Positions 17,721-25,725 of a stretch of DNA of 64,000 nucleotides are shown here, in pieces. The notes beneath the pieces are model-generated. The model made no database searches and had not been told where the DNA came from. It saw nothing but the letters and a program-made list of their open reading frames with translations. Origin of the DNA: Rubrivivax sp. (lineage in GTDB: Bacteria; Pseudomonadota; Gammaproteobacteria; Burkholderiales; Burkholderiaceae_C). Position 1 is the first letter of the stretch, and each line of letters begins with the position of its first letter. A program made the position numbers and the translations under genes. The stretch covers positions 62,001-126,000 of the forward strand of contig JAIXRN010000015.1 of NCBI GenBank assembly GCA_027485165.1, written 5' to 3'.

Positions 17721-18314
17721 TTGCCTGCCCGCCCCCGCATCGACAACCCCACAGCCCGGCTGCGCGACACGGGCATCGCGTCCAGCGCCTTGCAGTGCGG
17801 TGCGCAGGCGCCGGACCTGACGCTGCCGGACGCGCTGGGCCGCCCGTTCAGGCTGGCTGAAGCCTGGCAACGAGGCCCGCTGGTGCTGATCTTCTATCGC
17901 GGGGGCTGGTGCCCCTACTGCAACCTGGAACTGCGGGCCTGGCAACGCGAACTGGCAACGCTGCAGCTGCTGGGTGCCCAGCTGGTGGCGGTGTCGCCGC
18001 AGACGCCCGACCATTGGCTGACCACGGCAGAGAAGAACGAACTGGCCTTCCCCGTCCTCAGCGACTCGAGCCTGGCAGCCGCCACCACCTTCGGCCTGGC
18101 GTTCGAGATGCCGCCCAAGCTGATCGATCTGTATGGCCGCGCTGGCAACGACCTGTCGGTCGTCAACGGCAATGGGCGCTGGGTGCTGCCGGTTCCGGCC
18201 ACTTACGTGATCGATCGCCAGGGCCGCATCGCGTTCGCACATGTCGAGGCCGACTACCGCGAACGGGCTGAGCCCCGGCAGGTGCTGGCAGCCGTGGCGG
18301 CCTTGGGCCGTTGA
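17721..18314 (+). CDS. AhpC/TSA-family peroxiredoxin-like protein
   Basis: A thioredoxin-fold protein of up to 197 residues. The peroxiredoxin-like active site reads FYRGGWCPYCNLEL, a CxxC arrangement seen in the AhpC/TSA subgroup often annotated as peroxiredoxin-like. Later strands LVAVSPQ, FPVLSD and ATYVIDRQGRIAFAHV fit the fold. The start is uncertain: the listed start is a TTG four bases after the transporter stop, and a second TTG lies 29 codons in. It ends the plus-strand cluster and is followed by a strong hairpin. Confidence 0.85.
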   Translation: MPARPRIDNPTARLRDTGIASSALQCGAQAPDLTLPDALGRPFRLAEAWQRGPLVLIFYRGGWCPYCNLELRAWQRELATLQLLGAQLVAVSPQTPDHWLTTAEKNELAFPVLSDSSLAAATTFGLAFEMPPKLIDLYGRAGNDLSVVNGNGRWVLPVPATYVIDRQGRIAFAHVEADYRERAEPRQVLAAVAALGR

Positions 18315-18790
18315 CGTTTCGCCTGCCGCGACATGCGGCAGCGGGAAAGCAAAAAAGCCGCATGGCGGGCCGCTGTGGGCGGCCTGATGCGGTTGCTTTT
18401 GTCAATGTACGCCGAGGTGCCCAGGCATTGGGCCAACGCCGATTCCTGGGCAGGCGTCAGGTTCAACATGTAGCCCGTAGAGCCGTGAAACTGCCGGTGC
18501 CGCGCAACACAGTCCGCATCGCTCGGAAACGCCTTATCCCATCCACCAGGCCCGAACGAGTAGTTGCTGCCGTTGATGTTGGTAGACACATGCCCGAAAG
18601 CTGAAGAACCACGCTCGACGCCGTTCCAAATGATCACCTCCGTGAAGCGCCCGTCGGATCGACGTACGAGACCGAGTTCCCACCCCCATATGCGTCAGGA
18701 TTGATCCTGCCGGCGAGCTCGATGGGATCAGGCGGGGTGCAGATCCCGCCAGACGCGGGTTCACGAGGACGAACGGGTGGAAGAACACGG
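18254..18790 (-). pseudogene. Rhs-family C-terminal remnant, frameshifted
   Basis: On the minus strand one frame reads DPIELAGRINPDAYGGGNSV then SYVDPTG, the Rhs core hallmark, and the adjacent frame continues with FTEVIIWNGVERGSSAFGHV, SYSFGPGGWDKAF and GYMLNLTPAQESALAQCL. The latter is a C-terminal domain found after Rhs cores in many Burkholderiales. At least one frameshift near 18,640-18,655 separates core and tip domain, and the sequence upstream of DPIELAG is also out of frame. The rest of the Rhs gene is absent. This is a decayed polymorphic-toxin tail, not a working gene. Confidence 0.72.
18351..18399. terminator. Bidirectional intrinsic terminator
   Basis: An A-run, a long GC-rich hairpin (arms GCCGCAT and ATGCGG, with an inner GGCCGC/GCGGCC stem) and a T-rich run follow the peroxiredoxin-like gene. 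The symmetric A-stem-T layout would stop transcription from either side. Confidence 0.7.
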
Positions 18791-18842
18791 CCTCCGGCAG
18801 CGGCTAAGGGATCGGATCGAGGAGCGCTCTCACGGACAGGCG

Positions 18843-18880
18843 CGCACGCGAGAAGCCACGCGAGAAGCCAGGCGAGAAGC
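18843..18880. repeat. Short direct repeat of a GCGAGAAGCCA-like unit, three copies
   Basis: Three imperfect copies of an 11-12 bp unit lie in tandem between the Rhs remnant and the ORF6N fragment. No role can be assigned. Confidence 0.5.
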
Positions 18881-18987
18881 GCTCCCCGGCGAACAAGCCC
18901 AGGGCCCCTCACAGCACCGGCCGGGCCGGTGCGGGCGGCACCAGCCGCCAGTGTTTTCTTCCTAGACGCCAGCAGTTCGTCAGCGAC

Positions 18988-19149
18988 ATGTTGCGCAACG
19001 TTCTCGGCCAGCGGTTGATCGTCGATGCCGACCTCGCCGCGCTCTACGACGCGGATGCCAAGCGTTTCAATGAGGTGGTCAAGCGCAATCTGGCCAGGTT
19101 CTTGGCTGACTGTTGGCACAGCATCGCAAAGGCAGGACCGGAGCGCTGA
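18988..19149 (+). pseudogene. ORF6N-domain protein fragment
   Basis: A 53-codon frame begins at an ATG and reads LRNVLGQRLIVDADLAALYD then KRFNEVVKRNLARFLADC before diverging and stopping. This is the conserved core of the ORF6N (phage KilA-N-related) DNA-binding domain, normally RGQRVMLDADLAALYGV...VKRN..RFP.DF. Full-length proteins are much longer, so this is a truncated phage/plasmid-type gene remnant. Confidence 0.65.
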
Positions 19150-19400
19150 CCCGTGACATCGGTCAAGGGCGGCAGGCCCGCCAGCGCCAGTGCAATCGTA
19201 TCCCCCCCAACCAGGGGCATGCGGGCGTACATACTGGGTAATCGCTCTGTATGGGGCGCCGATCGCGAAACAACAGGCGCGAGATTTCGCATTTGTGGCC
19301 GCGTCGCGGCACGTTGTCTTGCACCATAACCTCTCAGTTAGGGGCACATATCCGCACCCGGCCCCGTGGGTCTGACCCTGACGCCTTGAGAAGCTTGCCG

Positions 19401-20294
19401 ATGACACGCAGCCTGCCCTCTGCTTCCATGCCCGGATCCTGCCGAGCGCTGCTGTTGGCAGCCGCCCTGGCTTGTGGAGCCGCCCACGCTGGTGCGCAAG
19501 GCCTGCTGCTAACCCCGACCGCAAGGCCTGAAGCCGCCCAGCCAGGGGTAGCCAGCGAGCCCTGCGCCGCCGGTAAGGCCGGAACGCGCCTAAACGAACG
19601 CATGGCTGCGAACAACGCTCGCAACTTGGGTGAAGACGACTTGTTGCCTGAAATGCCGGTGTGGCTTCTGCAACAAGGGCGCTGCATCGCCATGGCCGGC
19701 GGCACGCTCTCAGGTGCTGTGAGCCAGTCCGAGCGCCTGCAGGCGGGCCTGATTGGGCCAAACCTGTTGCATATCGATCGCTGCCAGGCCATCGCCCTGA
19801 CCAACGCCGAAGCCCCGCCAGTGGTGACGCCGCACAGCGCGCCGACCTACGGGCTTTCGATGAAATCGTCGCTGCGGGTGAGCCATCGGTTCATGCGGAT
19901 TTCGCAAGCCTGGGTCGAACGTGCACAGGGTGGATCAGTGTCGTCGTCGTCGCTCGCTCTGGGCCCCGCATACGCGTTGTGGCCGCGCCATTTGCTGCAC
20001 ACGAGCCACACCAAAAGCCAGAGCGAAAAGTGCGGATCGCAAACCAGCTTCGCGCTGCCGCGTGAACTGAGCTTGGCCTCTCCAGCGCTGAACAGCGTCG
20101 AACAAGCTCTTGACTCTTCATGCGGCGCGGTAGCCCTGAAGGTCATCGCTCATCCTGACGCCGGATTACCACGTCTGAGTCGTGGGCCTTGCTCGCAATC
20201 GGGTTGGTCTGAAAGCAGAGAAGGGAAGAGCGGACAGTCCCTTTGCACGTGGCATTGCCAGGGCAACGACGAAACGGAACGTACCAAGGTTTAA
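19401..20294 (+). CDS. Hypothetical secreted protein
   Basis: An open frame of 297 codons whose start ATG is followed by a plausible Sec signal peptide (hydrophobic ALLLAAALACGAAHA, cleavage after AHAGA). The first 150 residues, with LGEDDLLPEMPVWLLQQGRC and QAIALTNAEAPPV, look like real protein. The last 150 residues are Ser-rich with scattered Cys and resemble out-of-frame sequence, so the gene may be truncated or frameshifted around 19,850. I do not recognise a family. It lies just upstream of the SARP-type regulator on the same strand, 30 bp away. Confidence 0.5.
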   Translation: MTRSLPSASMPGSCRALLLAAALACGAAHAGAQGLLLTPTARPEAAQPGVASEPCAAGKAGTRLNERMAANNARNLGEDDLLPEMPVWLLQQGRCIAMAGGTLSGAVSQSERLQAGLIGPNLLHIDRCQAIALTNAEAPPVVTPHSAPTYGLSMKSSLRVSHRFMRISQAWVERAQGGSVSSSSLALGPAYALWPRHLLHTSHTKSQSEKCGSQTSFALPRELSLASPALNSVEQALDSSCGAVALKVIAHPDAGLPRLSRGPCSQSGWSESREGKSGQSLCTWHCQGNDETERTKV

Positions 20295-20324
20295 GCCTTT
20301 GGCGCTCAAGGTGGTGGGAAAGAC

Positions 20325-23300
20325 GTGGAATACAGAATCGAAATAGAGCTGTTGGGTCGCCCGAGGTGCCGAATGGGCACAGCTGATTGGAAAGTTGTGG
20401 ACCGAAAGACAGCTGCTGCTATGTTTCTAGCAGCGACTGGGGGAGGGGGTACTCGGGAGCGGGTTGCGCAGTGGCTGTGGCCTAACTCAAAAGAATCGAC
20501 CGCGCGGGCTAACCTTCGGGTGCTGGTGCACCGCTTGAAGGAATCTGTAGGCGCACCGATGATCGATGCAGGCCCAGGCTGGAACTTGGCGCCGGGGGTG
20601 GCGGTGGATCTTTCAGCCATGTTGACGGCGAACATGTCCGAGACTCAGGCATCGGCTGCACTGACCCGCGCGCTGATGGTGGGGTACCAATACGACGAGC
20701 TTGAAACATTGCAGTCGCTCTTGCGCCAGGCGCATGCCCAGCTCAACGCGCGTGCAGTCGAAGCCTCGATAGCACATGCCGAACGGCATCTGTTGCGCGG
20801 ATCGTTGCGGCAGGCTGCCACGACGGCGCTGATGGTCCTCCATAAACACCCCGCGCACGAAGGCGCCTGCAGGCTGCGCATGCAGGCTCTGGCTGCGATG
20901 GGCGACCAGGCGGGTGCATTGAGCGCCTACGAAGCCTGCCGCCAGGCCATTGCCGAGTCGCTGGGCGCATCGCCAGACCAGAAGACCCGCATGCTCCACT
21001 TGGCGCTTTTGCAGGCCAATGGCAAACCCTTGCAAGACGAGCCCGCTACCGCAGTTGACGGAGTGCATAAGCCGACGTGTTCAGTGGGCCGAAGCGACCT
21101 GCTCAAGGCACTGGGTAGCCTGGTCCGGCTACGGCACTCGGTGTGGCTTGAAGGGGACCCCGGACAGGGCAAGTCGCAACTGGTCAAGGAGCTGTGCAGC
21201 CAGTTGCGGGCCGTATGCCTGTCCTGTCGACCATCGGACGAGACCCGGCCCGAGAGTCTCATCCAGCGGCTCATTGGTGCAGTTGAACTCCGTGCCTGCT
21301 CGACTGAGGATATGGCAATGGTCGAACTGCTGGCGCTTAATAAAGGCGCCCATACCGACCAGCAGAGAGTGGTAGATGCCACGATCGATGCACTGCGGCG
21401 CCTGGGCCGAGATGGGCTGGAACTGCTGGTCATCGACGATATGCAATACATCGACACAGCCTCATCGCGAGTGCTGTCCGAGATTTGCGAATGGCTGAAT
21501 CGCGATACCCGGCTGGGCTTGCCGGTATTGCTGCTTGCCGCCCGACCCCGGAAGCAGAACGACAGCCCCGAGTGCGAGCGTGTTCGCCGCGCTGCACAGG
21601 CCGGCCGCGCCTTCGAACTGGTTCTGCTACAGCCACTCGATCTTGTTTCCACCGCCCGGTTGGTGGCTGCCGTCAACCCGCCCTGGCCCGACGCGCAGCT
21701 GTGTGTGCCGCACCTGCATCGGCTGTCGGGCGGCAACCCTTTCTTCATGTTGGAGATCCTGCGCGCGGCAAGGCACTGCGAACGCCCGAATGACCTCGAT
21801 GTTGAAGTGCGGGGCATCGTCGAGATGATTCGGGCGCGGCTCACTGACGTGCAGGCTGATGTCGGCGCACTGGCCGCTTTGTTGGCAGTGGCGCAGGATG
21901 ACTTTGATCCCCGCATGCCCCAGTCGATCTTGCACATGCAGCCCCCAGCACTCCTGGCCGCATGGCGCGAGCTGATCCAGGTTGGCCTGTTCAACGCCCA
22001 GGGCTTTGCGCACGGACTGGCGCTGTTGGCGGCAAAGGCACAGTTGATCGGTCCGCAGGCTCAGATGTTGCACTGCGGGATAGCCGCTTTCTTGGACGAG
22101 CACGGCGCGGTGCCGCAGCGCGTGGCAGTGCACTTCCTGGCCAGCCACCAGCCACAGCGCGCGGTCAAGCCCGCGTGCAAGGCCATGCGCGACCTGTCTC
22201 GCAATGGCCTGATAGAGCAGGCGGTTGCGCTGGGCGACTTGACGGTGGCGCGGGTGCCGCAGCCCGCGGACTCCGACTCGGGCTTCGATTTGTTGTGGCT
22301 GCGTCACTACCTGCTGGTGGTACTCAAACGTTACGACCGGATGGACGAGAGCCTGCGCCTTCTGTGGTCCAGCGTTCGCACCGACGAACAGCGCCTCATC
22401 AGCGCCTACATGAGCATGCGCAGCCTACGGCAGGGCAAGTCGCTTGCGCAGCTGGCTGATATCGGGCGCGAGGCCTTTGAGTCGAACCTACGGGCCAGCG
22501 GGTGGTGGCATGCCTGTGCGGCCGCCTACGCCCGCTTGCTGGTGATGGCCGATGAGGTGGTGCCGGCGAGCCGGGTGTTCGACTTGCTGCAACAAGGGAG
22601 AGGGCCTGATGCTTGTGAACCCCAGTTTGTCAGCGTGCAGGCCGACTTGTCGATGGTGGCGTGTTGTCTGAAGCGCCAAGAGCAGGCCAGCCGGCATATG
22701 GCCCATTTCATCGAAGACCTGGACAGCTCTGGATTGTTTCCCGACCGCATTGCCGGCCGCTTACGGGCCGCTGAGCTGCAGTCCAGGCAAGGCCTACTCA
22801 CTTCCGCGGTGGTGTACGCCACCCAGGCACTCGACCTGAGCAAGCGCCGTGGCACGCCGGTGACCTTGCGGATCCAGGCGCTAACGGCATTGATGCGTCA
22901 TTGCAGCGCTGCGGCAGATTTGGTGCGCGCAGCCCCTCTCCCGGGGCTGCTCAGCAGGGCCGTCGACGAGTGTGATGGCGTGCAAAGCGCTGTCGACCTG
23001 CACGCTTGCGCGCTCAGCGCGGCCATGACCTGGCATGCCTTGGGCAACAACGACCAGTACCAGCAGCAACTCGTCTGCGCCACCGACTACGCACAAGCTG
23101 CGGGCTTGCGAAACCATAGCGCCTGCTTGCGTGCCCTGACAGCCCTGTCGGCGCTGCTGGACGGCGAACTCGACGGGACTGCGTTTCTGGCGTCTCGCTC
23201 TGACTGCCTGGGTGCGGATATCGAACCCGATGAACTGCAGCTCGGCCACCTGCTGGACCTGACGGCTTGCATGGTGTTGCCGGCATCCCAGGCTCTCGAC

Positions 23301-23684
23301 CTGGCGTCTGCCATTCGCACGCGGGCTCAGTCAGCGGGGCAGCGACATGCCGAACTCGGTGCGATGACCGAGATGGCGGTGGCCTTGACTGCCCTAGAGG
23401 AGCACGATCTAGCCCGACAGCTCATCGATGAGATGGTCTCCGATATCGACCGCCTGACCGCTCCCAGCCTGTGCAGGGCTGACTTTGCGCGACGGGTGTG
23501 GCATGCCATGCATGGCTGTGCGCACCGGCAGGCTGCATCCTGGCGCTGCGGATGGCAGACGTGGCGCACTGTGACCGCCAGTGCCCTACCCGAGAACCTC
23601 AGGCCAGGCTTCTTGCGCCGCCATGCCTGGGTTTCGCACGAGGTGGGCCATGCGCCGGCGCTGCCGCCGCATGGTGCGACCTGA
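20325..23684 (+). CDS. SARP/BTAD-AAA large transcriptional regulator
   Basis: This 1119-residue protein starts at a GTG preceded by a GGGAAAG ribosome-binding site. Residues 1-95 form an OmpR-type winged helix (TRERVAQWLWPNSKESTARANLRVLVHRLKE). A BTAD-like helical region follows to about 235. Then comes an AAA/STAND ATPase with Walker A GDPGQGKS near 282 and Walker B LELLVIDD near 366, and a long helical TPR-like C-terminus. SARP/LuxR-like ATPases of this kind are signal-gated activators, and HilA uses the same DNA-binding fold to control a T3SS. It is the nearest large regulator to the T3SS island and no HrpR/HrpS-type activator is in the window, so control of the ECF sigma gene is a reasonable hypothesis. 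No HrpL-like box precedes it. Confidence 0.86.
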   Translation: MEYRIEIELLGRPRCRMGTADWKVVDRKTAAAMFLAATGGGGTRERVAQWLWPNSKESTARANLRVLVHRLKESVGAPMIDAGPGWNLAPGVAVDLSAMLTANMSETQASAALTRALMVGYQYDELETLQSLLRQAHAQLNARAVEASIAHAERHLLRGSLRQAATTALMVLHKHPAHEGACRLRMQALAAMGDQAGALSAYEACRQAIAESLGASPDQKTRMLHLALLQANGKPLQDEPATAVDGVHKPTCSVGRSDLLKALGSLVRLRHSVWLEGDPGQGKSQLVKELCSQLRAVCLSCRPSDETRPESLIQRLIGAVELRACSTEDMAMVELLALNKGAHTDQQRVVDATIDALRRLGRDGLELLVIDDMQYIDTASSRVLSEICEWLNRDTRLGLPVLLLAARPRKQNDSPECERVRRAAQAGRAFELVLLQPLDLVSTARLVAAVNPPWPDAQLCVPHLHRLSGGNPFFMLEILRAARHCERPNDLDVEVRGIVEMIRARLTDVQADVGALAALLAVAQDDFDPRMPQSILHMQPPALLAAWRELIQVGLFNAQGFAHGLALLAAKAQLIGPQAQMLHCGIAAFLDEHGAVPQRVAVHFLASHQPQRAVKPACKAMRDLSRNGLIEQAVALGDLTVARVPQPADSDSGFDLLWLRHYLLVVLKRYDRMDESLRLLWSSVRTDEQRLISAYMSMRSLRQGKSLAQLADIGREAFESNLRASGWWHACAAAYARLLVMADEVVPASRVFDLLQQGRGPDACEPQFVSVQADLSMVACCLKRQEQASRHMAHFIEDLDSSGLFPDRIAGRLRAAELQSRQGLLTSAVVYATQALDLSKRRGTPVTLRIQALTALMRHCSAAADLVRAAPLPGLLSRAVDECDGVQSAVDLHACALSAAMTWHALGNNDQYQQQLVCATDYAQAAGLRNHSACLRALTALSALLDGELDGTAFLASRSDCLGADIEPDELQLGHLLDLTACMVLPASQALDLASAIRTRAQSAGQRHAELGAMTEMAVALTALEEHDLARQLIDEMVSDIDRLTAPSLCRADFARRVWHAMHGCAHRQAASWRCGWQTWRTVTASALPENLRPGFLRRHAWVSHEVGHAPALPPHGAT

Positions 23685-23738
23685 GCAGCAACGAGCTTCC
23701 ACAGCTCATCCTCCGGGCCGCTGGCCATCGGCGATCGG

Positions 23739-24124
23739 CTATCTCGCAACGGGATCTGTCGTGCCAATCAACGGCAGCGCGGCGATGATCGTGGTGTCCA
23801 CGATCGTGCCGGTGCCGACCTTCAGGCCATGGGCCTGCAGCACTTCGCCCACCTTGGCGAACAGCGCTTCACCCGGCTGGTGGTCTTCAAGCAGGCGGCG
23901 AAACTTCAACAGCGTCGTGGCGTCCGGCACGCGCTGGCGGCCCAGGCCGATGCCCACGAAGCGGCGCAGCGCCGGGCTGTCCAGCAAGGCGTCTTCACGG
24001 GCCTCATCGGCCAGGGTACCAAGGCCTCCATCTTCGTGAGAGACGTGTCGCGACGCGTGGGCTTACGAAACCACTCGTACTGAGCGTTGTGGTCCATGGC
24101 TACCGCGAGGGTCAGTTGCTTCAC
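23739..24124 (-). mobile_element. IS5-family transposase remnant with internal deletion
   Basis: The minus strand begins MKQLTLAVAMDHNAQYEWFR, KPTRRDTSLTKMEALVPW, the N-terminus of IS5-group transposases, then jumps by deletion and a frame change to DSPALRRFVGIGLGR, PDATTLLKFRRLLEDHQPGE, LKVGTGTIVDTTIIAA before a stop. About 45 family-conserved residues between VPW and ADEARE are missing, as is the whole catalytic C-terminus. It fills the 490-bp gap between the regulator gene and the first sctD copy. Confidence 0.82.
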
Positions 24125-24177
24125 GCCTGAAGCCGGCGCGTGCCGCGTGCCCGTAGGCTTACTTGATCAGCGTTGCC

Positions 24178-25344
24178 TTAAAGGGGTACCTCAATCTTGC
24201 GCTTGCCAGTAAAAGTCACACTGTGCTCATCAACCCGAGTCAATCTGTAGCCGCTCAAAGAGTCACCCACGTACAGCCGCTGTCCATCGCTGGTCACCAC
24301 ACTCGCCGTGGCACCGCCATGCACCTCCTGCACGCGAAAAGGCAACAGTTCCTCGATCGACTTCACTGTGGCACGGATCGAAACCGAGGGCGTGTGTTCT
24401 TGCCAGAACGCTGCTATGACCCGACCCAGGTGTCGTTCGTCTTTGGGCCCCAGGTGAGCTTCGAGGGTCCACTGGCTATCGCCGAAATCGGCTTTAAGCG
24501 AACCCCACAGCCCGGCGGTTTTGAGTTGGTCAGTGAATCTTGCCTGTAGCTCGTTCAAGCCAGGCTTGTTCGCCAGTGGCGACGACGCAGGGGCTGCGGC
24601 TTCCAGCGCCGCTGATACGGCAGTGGCACTGGCGGAGAATTCCTTCGCAGTTAGCGTGACAGACCCTGAGTCGCTGACTGCCGCAGGGGTGCTACCGGCA
24701 TCGGTGCCGAGAGGGGCGACCGTTTGAACCTGTAGCGCCTTATCGTCTGAGCGGGGCGGGGTGATAGCAAGAGAGATCGAGTACGAGGCCAGTGCCAGCG
24801 TGCCCAGGGCCACAAGGCGCGGCCGCCGTGGCCAGCGCAATCGTCTTCTGCCGTCACCGTCCACCGAAGCCGCCGAGGTTGTGCTCCCAGATGCATCGGT
24901 CATAAGCTGCCTGCGAACACGAGAAACCGCTGATCGAGGTCGAGCGGTTTGGGTGCCGGAAATGCGACGATTCTTGATGCGCTGGGGATGTTCACTGCCC
25001 TCGTCGGTGGCTTTAGTTGCCGGGTCAGCGGTCACCTTGATTGCGTCGTCTCCGAGTTGCAGACTCCAGTATGCGTCCCGCTCACACACTGTGATTCGCA
25101 GTCCATTGCACTCGACGACCTCACCCAGACGGCGTGCTTGGCTTGTGGTGTCCGCAGAGCCACGCGGCAGCATCAGCCAATCGTGTGAGGTGCAGACCAA
25201 GTGCCAAACTTGGCGGCTGAAAGCGGGGTCTTCCAGCACGACATCACAGCGCTTGTCCTGCCCCACACGGAGTACTTCGTAAGGACTAATCGGAACGCAC
25301 GCACCACGCTGCGGCCCGCTGAGTATTCGAAGTTCGATGCTCAT
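24178..25344 (-). CDS. Second SctD-like T3SS inner-membrane ring protein (paralogue, stand-alone)
   Basis: A 388-residue protein with an N-terminal FHA-like domain (MSIELRILSGPQRGACVPIS), a linker, one transmembrane helix (LVALGTLALASYSISLAI, near residue 180) and a periplasmic ring-building region ending KRKIEVPL. It is clearly paralogous to the sctD at 34,857-36,014: both start SIELRILSG.(R)GACVP and end SVTFTGKRKIEVPL. Unlike that copy it stands alone, between an IS remnant and the divergent translocator gene, with its own HrpL-like box and a GGAG ribosome-binding site. It may substitute for, mix with or regulate the main SctD. All landmarks are intact, so it is not an obvious pseudogene. 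Confidence 0.85.
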   Translation of the reverse strand: MSIELRILSGPQRGACVPISPYEVLRVGQDKRCDVVLEDPAFSRQVWHLVCTSHDWLMLPRGSADTTSQARRLGEVVECNGLRITVCERDAYWSLQLGDDAIKVTADPATKATDEGSEHPQRIKNRRISGTQTARPRSAVSRVRRQLMTDASGSTTSAASVDGDGRRRLRWPRRPRLVALGTLALASYSISLAITPPRSDDKALQVQTVAPLGTDAGSTPAAVSDSGSVTLTAKEFSASATAVSAALEAAAPASSPLANKPGLNELQARFTDQLKTAGLWGSLKADFGDSQWTLEAHLGPKDERHLGRVIAAFWQEHTPSVSIRATVKSIEELLPFRVQEVHGGATASVVTSDGQRLYVGDSLSGYRLTRVDEHSVTFTGKRKIEVPL

Positions 25345-25412
25345 GGTGTCTCCGGTGTGAGGTCGAAACGTGACGATGACCGGTAAGCCAGTTCAAACGG
25401 CAACGTTCTACG

Positions 25413-25440
25413 TGAGTGACACTGCAGCCGTATTGGTTCG
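25413..25440 (-). promoter_or_regulatory. HrpL-like box for the stand-alone sctD
   Basis: On the minus strand the sequence reads CGAACC, 15 bases, TCACTCA, 69 bp upstream of the sctD-like start. It differs from CGAACC-N15/16-CCACNNA by one base. Confidence 0.68.
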
Positions 25441-25672
25441 GTGCCAGGGGTACCCGTGGTGCGGCTGAAGTTCATGACTGGGCGGGACCGGTGCTGCGGG
25501 GCCGACCCAAGGGCCCCGTAGCCGCGTGGGTTCATTTGTTTGTAGGCCCGCCACATCGACGGCAAGGACGGCGCGCTGTGTTCCATCGAACCATTTCTCA
25601 CGCAAGCACCACACACCGCAAGCACTAGCACCAGAACCGGCCCCAGCACTCAGTCCAGCCTGGCTGGGGGAC

Positions 25673-25701
25673 AAAACCAATCGTTCTGCCGAAGCCCCTC
25701 A
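25673..25701 (+). promoter_or_regulatory. Candidate HrpL-like box for the translocator gene
   Basis: AAAACC, 16 bases, CCCCTCA, 24 bp before the ATG and just upstream of a CGGAGG ribosome-binding site. An alternative weak match, AGAACC-N16-CCAGCCT, lies at 25,633-25,661. Both deviate from the better boxes, so which one is used is open. Confidence 0.42.
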
Positions 25702-25725
25702 ACATTCGCTCGATCGGAGGCCCAC

